Shown piece by piece: positions 52,645-55,985 of a DNA stretch of 55,985 nt; position 1 is the first letter of the stretch; each line of letters starts with the position of its first letter. The stretch comes from Chengkuizengella sediminis. Its GTDB lineage: Bacteria; Bacillota; Bacilli; Paenibacillales; KCTC-33759. A program made the translations under genes and the position numbers. A model generated the notes under the pieces. It did no database searches and was not told where the DNA came from. It saw nothing but the letters and a program-made list of their open reading frames with translations. The stretch is from positions 1 to 55,985 of the forward strand of contig NZ_SIJC01000025.1 in the NCBI RefSeq assembly GCF_010078385.1, written 5' to 3'.

Positions 52645-53634
52645 TTATTTCAACCCTTTCGCTCTTTCATCTGCTTCTTTAAAAATATACATTTTGGTTT
52701 GAAATTCCCCACCGTGATCATGATAGATCTCTCTTGCGCCTACATCCTTGCCATGCAATATTTTCATATGGTTTTGGATTATATTTGCTACATTTAAAAT
52801 TAAGGGTTTTTCAAAACCAAGTTCGGTCAAAAAATGAACTGCCATGTGCGTCGATACATATTCATGACCGTAGTAGGATGAATATCCTTTTCCTCCTTTA
52901 AATACTTTACAGAATGGCTTTCCTGCATCGTGAAAAAGAGCTGCTATTTCCATATCTAATTTATCTACTCCAATGTAGTTTTGGCGGATAAAACGCAAAA
53001 CTTCGAATGTGTGCAGTTCAAGTGAAAATGCATGATATGGGTTATTTTGGTCATACCCAATCATATCGCAAAAATAAGGAATAGATTGTAGATTAGCAAA
53101 TAGATCTTCGCAATTTAAGTCGCTGTTCATAATGGATAAAAATTGTTCCTTGTTTATACTATATGGAACGGATTCATGTTTAAAATGAATTTCGTCCCAA
53201 CCTTCTTTAGTTACTGGAAAATGAAGATTTTTTTGATATTTTTTTAAAACAGATTCGTCTATTTTTCTTTTTCTTCTTTCATTCCATTTTTTCGATACCG
53301 AAAAAGGTGTCGTAAAATAATAGCATTCTTTCTTAACGTCAGGAAAGCGTTCCAACGCTTTTTCTCTTTTTTCCCGATCAACATTTGTCGCATCGATAAT
53401 AACCGATTGGCCTGATGCTAGCGCATCCTTTGCTCTTGCATACAATATGCCATATATAATCGTCGTGTTTTTTTGTTTTGTTGCATCACCAAAACGTTCT
53501 CTTCGTATTTCATCCGTAGACAATATTGTGGCTCGTTCTTTTTTTGATAATATTTTGGCAAATTCGCTTTTTCCCGATCCTGGAATTCCAATCAAATAAA
53601 TCAACTTATTTTGTTTCAATGTTTTCACCACCAT
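52645..53634 (-). CDS. Polynucleotide kinase-HD phosphohydrolase, RNA end-healing enzyme
   Basis: Residues 12-25 hold the P-loop 'GIPGSGKSEF' (Lys22), Asp41 in 'STDEIRRERFG' fits the kinase acid, and 'VIIDATNVDREKREKAL' with the 'RRKRK' lid complete a Pnk-type kinase (1-150). Residues 200-320 form an HD domain: 'LELHTFEVLRF' (His208), 'ALFHDAGKP' (His235-Asp236), 'GHEYVSTHM' and 'IIQNHM'. Kinase plus HD suggests 5'-OH phosphorylation and 3'-end (2',3'-phosphate) removal, as reported for HD-Pnk of Runella; here the order is kinase first. With the ligase downstream it forms a break-heal-seal module. Start ATG 53634, site GGTGG or none. Confidence 0.85.
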   Translation of the reverse strand: MVVKTLKQNKLIYLIGIPGSGKSEFAKILSKKERATILSTDEIRRERFGDATKQKNTTIIYGILYARAKDALASGQSVIIDATNVDREKREKALERFPDVKKECYYFTTPFSVSKKWNERRKRKIDESVLKKYQKNLHFPVTKEGWDEIHFKHESVPYSINKEQFLSIMNSDLNCEDLFANLQSIPYFCDMIGYDQNNPYHAFSLELHTFEVLRFIRQNYIGVDKLDMEIAALFHDAGKPFCKVFKGGKGYSSYYGHEYVSTHMAVHFLTELGFEKPLILNVANIIQNHMKILHGKDVGAREIYHDHGGEFQTKMYIFKEADERAKGLK

Positions 53635-53715
53635 CTGTAACGCTCTTTTGGAAATCGCTTGTCAAAATTTCTTTTTTTCTTCCTATAGCTCATCCATATA
53701 AATTTATTTAATTCC

Positions 53716-53811
53716 TTAGTAATATAAGGTAATTACTTCGTCTATTCTTGAATAAATCACCGTATGGTGTTTAAATTCTCCATTATAACGTTTTTTTCGA
53801 TGTTCTTACAT
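53716..53811 (-). pseudogene. IS3-family orfA N-terminal relic
   Basis: Reading from 53811: ATG, stop, then 'EHRKKRYNGEFKHHTV', the typical N-terminus of IS3/IS150-type OrfA ('RYTEEFK...V'), preceded by AGAGGTG. It ends at a stop at 53716. The early stop and short length make it a remnant. Confidence 0.4.
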
Positions 53812-53914
53812 TTTGGACACCTCTTTCATTATCAATTATTATCTCTTTAACAGCTATGGCTGTCCACTCCATTTATTTTCAACTCTTTAAATGATTTATC
53901 TCCTGTCTGAGATT

Positions 53915-53990
53915 TTCCACAATATGGCCCAAATCATAAAGAAGACGCATCTCTAATTAGAGAAATGCGCCATATAGTTGAATAACGTTA
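53915..53990. repeat. Palindromic repeat (about 70 bp), copy 3
   Basis: TTCCACAATATGGCCCAAAT ... AAGAAGACGCATCTCTAATT ... GAAATGCGCCATATAGTTGA. The ends TTCCACAATATGGC and GCCATATAGTTGAA are inverted repeats; this is the clearest copy. Confidence 0.8.
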
Positions 53991-54045
53991 TCATTTTTAA
54001 CATCCTTAAAATTTCTTACTTGAAGAAGAGTTTATGATTTAATGT

Positions 54046-54295
54046 TTAATCAAATAACTCTAATGCTTCTTCTAAGTGATAATCATCTTCATTATTTTTT
54101 AAATGATCTGATATTATTTTCTTACATTCTTTCTTAATCTCTACTGGTAAATCCTTCGAAATTTTTTCTAACAACAGAAATGACTCATTACTTATCTCAA
54201 TACTGTTGTTCAGAAGTAATTTGGTTATCTCTATAGCATGAGCAGAATAATCTAAGCTCCTTAATGCATAGAGAAGTGTACCACCACCCTCTTAT
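54046..54295 (-). pseudogene. C-terminal fragment of a HEAT-repeat-like (immunity-type) protein
   Basis: From 54295 down, 'EGGGTLLYALRSLDYSAHAI' and 'EISNESFLLLEKISKDLPVE' followed by 'KKIISDHLKNNEDDYHLEEA' form about 80 residues of a HEAT-like helical protein, stopping at 54046. There is no start codon or ribosome site; an upstream TAA is in frame and the homology begins right beside a palindromic-repeat end (TTTCAACATTTGCGCCATAT, 54301-54320). The 5' part was replaced or deleted at the repeat. Confidence 0.6.
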
Positions 54296-54300
54296 TTCTT

Positions 54301-54332
54301 TTTCAACATTTGCGCCATATTGCTTAAAAGAT
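54301..54332. repeat. Partial palindromic repeat at a gene truncation
   Basis: TTTTTCAACATTTGCGCCAT with ATTGCTTAAAAG; end of the palindromic family, immediately upstream of the broken HEAT-like gene. Confidence 0.5.
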
Positions 54333-54456
54333 AATCAGTGTTCATCAAGTGAAGGATTTACCATTTTTCAAGTTCCAGAAAAGTGTTCGATTACTGTAGA
54401 ACACTGTTTTTCTTACTATACTGAGGCCCTATATCGAAATAAAGATGCTATTTGTC

Positions 54457-55329
54457 TCAGCCAAATATTTGAGCAGCAATACCGAATAATGTGTTATTAC
54501 GAGGTGGCATATTTTCAGAGTGAAGAACCATTATGGGTGGCTCGCTAACTTTGTTAAACCCTCTTTGCTCTAGGAACAACATAAATTCCTCATTACCTGA
54601 TGGCACATCAATTCGTAATTTCCCATGATGATTAAAAGCTAGCCTATCTAGTATTAAAGCAGCTGTTTCAGTATCTGGAGCTACTATAGGTCCTAGTATT
54701 AAATTAATTGGACCTCTTATAGATATTCCATAGCCAATAATATTTCCATTATAATCTTTAACTACTAAACATTGTTCGGATTGATTTATCCTATTAAGAA
54801 GAAAATTGCTTCTTTTATCTCCAAAGGAAGCTTTATCTAAATCTACAATTTTGTTAATGTCAATATTATTGAAATCTTCAATGGTTACACCGTCTTTAAT
54901 TAATACCTTAGAACTTTTAGTATAGTTATCACAAAGATACTTATGAACACAATCTACAGTTCTAAAACCCATTTTTTCATATAAAGGTTTCCCTTCTTCT
55001 GTTGCAATTAACATAATTGATTTGTTAATTGCAGCAAAATCAATACATTTTTGAGTGGCTTCTTTTCCTAAACCTAATCCCCTAAATTCTTTGTTAACAA
55101 TAACCATACCAATAGAAGCTAAATTAGTATCATAAGAGATAATAGCAGCACTAGAAACGACTTTTCCCTCAGCGTTTTTATGTCCAAATATTATACCAGA
55201 TGACAAAACTGTTTCAATCTCATATTTATCATAATCCCAACCAACTGATATAGATAACTCAATTAAACTCTTGACATCATGTGTATTTAATTGAACTAAT
55301 TCTAATTTTTTTTTATCGTATGTAGCCAT
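54457..55329 (-). CDS. GNAT acetyltransferase of the two-domain YitH/HolE type
   Basis: ATG 55329 follows GGGTGATTGTT. Residues 1-130 are a GNAT domain ('SIGMVIVNKEFRGLGLGKEA', acetyl-CoA loop; 'LIATEEGKPLYEKMGFRTVD'). Residues 150-285 are the C-terminal YitH-like half ('FGDKRSNFLLNRINQSEQCL', 'IIGYGISIRGPINLILGPIV', 'RIDVPSGNEEFMLFLEQRGF'). The family acetylates small molecules or proteins; substrate unknown. 290 residues matches the family. It stands alone between a broken gene and the IS200/IS605 end. Confidence 0.88.
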   Translation of the reverse strand: MATYDKKKLELVQLNTHDVKSLIELSISVGWDYDKYEIETVLSSGIIFGHKNAEGKVVSSAAIISYDTNLASIGMVIVNKEFRGLGLGKEATQKCIDFAAINKSIMLIATEEGKPLYEKMGFRTVDCVHKYLCDNYTKSSKVLIKDGVTIEDFNNIDINKIVDLDKASFGDKRSNFLLNRINQSEQCLVVKDYNGNIIGYGISIRGPINLILGPIVAPDTETAALILDRLAFNHHGKLRIDVPSGNEEFMLFLEQRGFNKVSEPPIMVLHSENMPPRNNTLFGIAAQIFG

Positions 55330-55339
55330 AACAATCACC

Positions 55340-55665
55340 CATTGAATGTTTTTTTAATCTCCTTATAAAAATAATACAATATTTTTATGTTGTAATGTGT
55401 TAACTTTCCAGTTTGCCTCAAGTACACTGCTTTTACAAGTCCACTAACTTTCACATAAATTTCTAAATGTCTTGTTCAACAATATAGCCCAATTGTAGAA
55501 TATAAGAGTTAAAATAACTCATGAATCACTTTCTAATTCATGAGTTTTGATCAATCTTTTTTACATGTGATCAAACTATATTTCAAACCTATACCTCCCT
55601 ATGTATATAAGATGTATTGTATAAATTTATCTTTTTATAGTAATAATGGCCATTATATAACTTAT
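55340..55665. other. Intergenic region with hairpin, repeat end and a copied promoter region
   Basis: It contains a palindromic-repeat end (TTCAACAATATAGCCCAATT, about 55474), a perfect hairpin at 55516-55546, and at 55608-55661 a near copy of the region upstream of the 58-aa gene at 40167-40220 (ATTGTATAAATTTAT, TTTTTATAGTAAT, CCATTATATAACTTATT). No gene follows because the IS200/IS605 right end begins there. Confidence 0.6.
55516..55549. terminator. Hairpin, probable terminator
   Basis: AACTCATGAAT (55516-55526) pairs with ATTCATGAGTT (55536-55546); the plus strand continues TTGATCAATCTTTTTT. Confidence 0.5.
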
Positions 55666-55741
55666 TGAACACTCCCCCAATTAACGCTTACGTTTGAAGT
55701 GGGGGATTCCTAAGTACAGAAACCTAATGGCCTCTAATGGA
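55666..55741 (-). mobile_element. IS200/IS605 right end and omega-RNA scaffold
   Basis: Hairpin CCCCCAATTAACG ... TTTGAAGTGGGGG (55673-55705) and TCAA at the outer edge (GTGTTCAA on the minus strand) fit an IS608-like right end with a TCAA cleavage site. The region from the tnpB stop to this end is what TnpB elements transcribe as guide (omega/re) RNA; the guide would be the DNA outside the element, here the copied promoter region at 55640-55665. Confidence 0.7.
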
Positions 55742-55985
55742 TTAGGCTATCCCCGTAGTTCCTACGGTTAAGAGACGAATGGCTTCGTTTCTTAGATTAA
55801 GTCCTGCGTTAATATCTCGATCATGATGAGTATGGCAAGATGGGCATTCCCATTCTCGAAAATTAAGATTCTTAACGTCTTTGTTTTTGTATCCGCAATG
55901 AGAACAAAGTTGGCTTGAAGCGAATGTTTTAGATACAACAATCACATCTTTGCCATACCATTTCGCTTTATATTCAAGCATCGCA
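55742..55985 (-). CDS. tnpB: IS200/IS605 TnpB, C-terminal part (open at window edge)
   Basis: The visible ~81 codons carry the zinc finger '[13 protein letters not shown] ... [13 protein letters not shown]' (four Cys) and the RuvC-III Asp in '[10 protein letters not shown]', which define TnpB. The frame continues past the window, so the RuvC-I and RuvC-II motifs are not visible. TnpB is an RNA-guided nuclease, ancestor of Cas12, that helps IS200/IS605 elements persist. The product ends in 'TVGTTGIA'. A truncated relative of the same element lies at 36371-37476. Confidence 0.85.
   Translation of the reverse strand, partial: AMLEYKAKWYGKDVIVVSKTFASSQLCSHCGYKNKDVKNLNFREWECPSCHTHHDRDINAGLNLRNEAIRLLTVGTTGIA

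Larger units (their letters stand above)
53640..54045. other. Intergenic region with repeats and a transposase relic
   Basis: Apart from the IS3 orfA relic (53716-53811) and palindromic repeat copy 3 (53915-53990), I see nothing convincing here. Confidence 0.5.

Noticed and set aside
54264-54548. Plus-strand 94-aa frame
   Set aside because: It spans a repeat end and the 3' end of the GNAT gene; no family or ribosome site. The CAGTGTTC ... GAACACTG pair inside it (54340-54407) is noted but too short to name.

Overview
The window is AT-rich Bacillota DNA, most likely from the Bacillales (Bacillaceae or Paenibacillaceae type). The basis is AGGAGG-type ribosome binding sites, sigma-A promoters, a Bacillus-type SOS box, YolD-like and DUF1871 genes, and many Sec or lipoprotein signal peptides. 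It looks like accessory or island DNA: integrase, type I and type IV restriction genes, a polymorphic-toxin locus, recombination genes, IS200/IS605 pieces, several broken genes and several families of short repeats. No rRNA, tRNA or CRISPR array was recognised.

Layout. 0-2 kb: the end of a secreted repeat protein (minus strand, open at the window edge), then an SOS-boxed three-gene operon (YolD-like, DUF1871, LexA-type winged helix). 2-7 kb, minus: secreted SNase-LTD nuclease, a membrane-anchored Mrr-like endonuclease with a small partner, an HTH-MrcB-HNH type IV restriction protein, and a MerR-like DNA-binding protein. 7.3 kb, plus: tyrosine recombinase. 8.8-26.3 kb, minus: a six-gene surface operon. 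Four secreted proteins, each with a seven-repeat beta-propeller (RCC1, kelch, kelch, subtilase plus RCC1), share an FN3/Ig/PPC/YD-tail C-terminal block. They are followed by a 1597-residue RHS protein with a lysozyme-like tip and a small lipoprotein that may be its immunity protein. A decayed integrase fragment lies at the far end of this island. 26.8-33.2 kb: type I restriction-modification genes hsdM-hsdS-hsdR preceded by an hsdS-like relic.

33.7-45.1 kb: a mobile-element-like recombination module on the minus strand (RecT, CHC2 zinc-finger primase-like protein, SSB, a frameshifted RadC, zinc-finger and small unknown proteins). Its most striking feature is RNA. Three related leaders of roughly 430-480 nt each start from a TTGATA-N17-TATAAT promoter, share covarying hairpins and a pseudoknot, and end in an intrinsic terminator just before a gene (68-aa protein, radC, recT). 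A second family of about 60-nt pseudoknot/hairpin elements sits directly upstream of radC, a zinc-finger gene and a 57-aa gene. I do not recognise either family; together they look like an attenuation-controlled regulon and are the best candidate here for something undescribed.

45.1-55.4 kb: short, mostly unrecognised genes (lipoproteins, immunity-like proteins, two GNAT acetyltransferases), separated by copies of a roughly 70-bp palindromic repeat. An RNA-repair pair (kinase-HD protein plus RNA ligase) lies near 52-53.6 kb. 55.6 kb to the end: the right end and C-terminal part of an IS200/IS605 tnpB running off the window.
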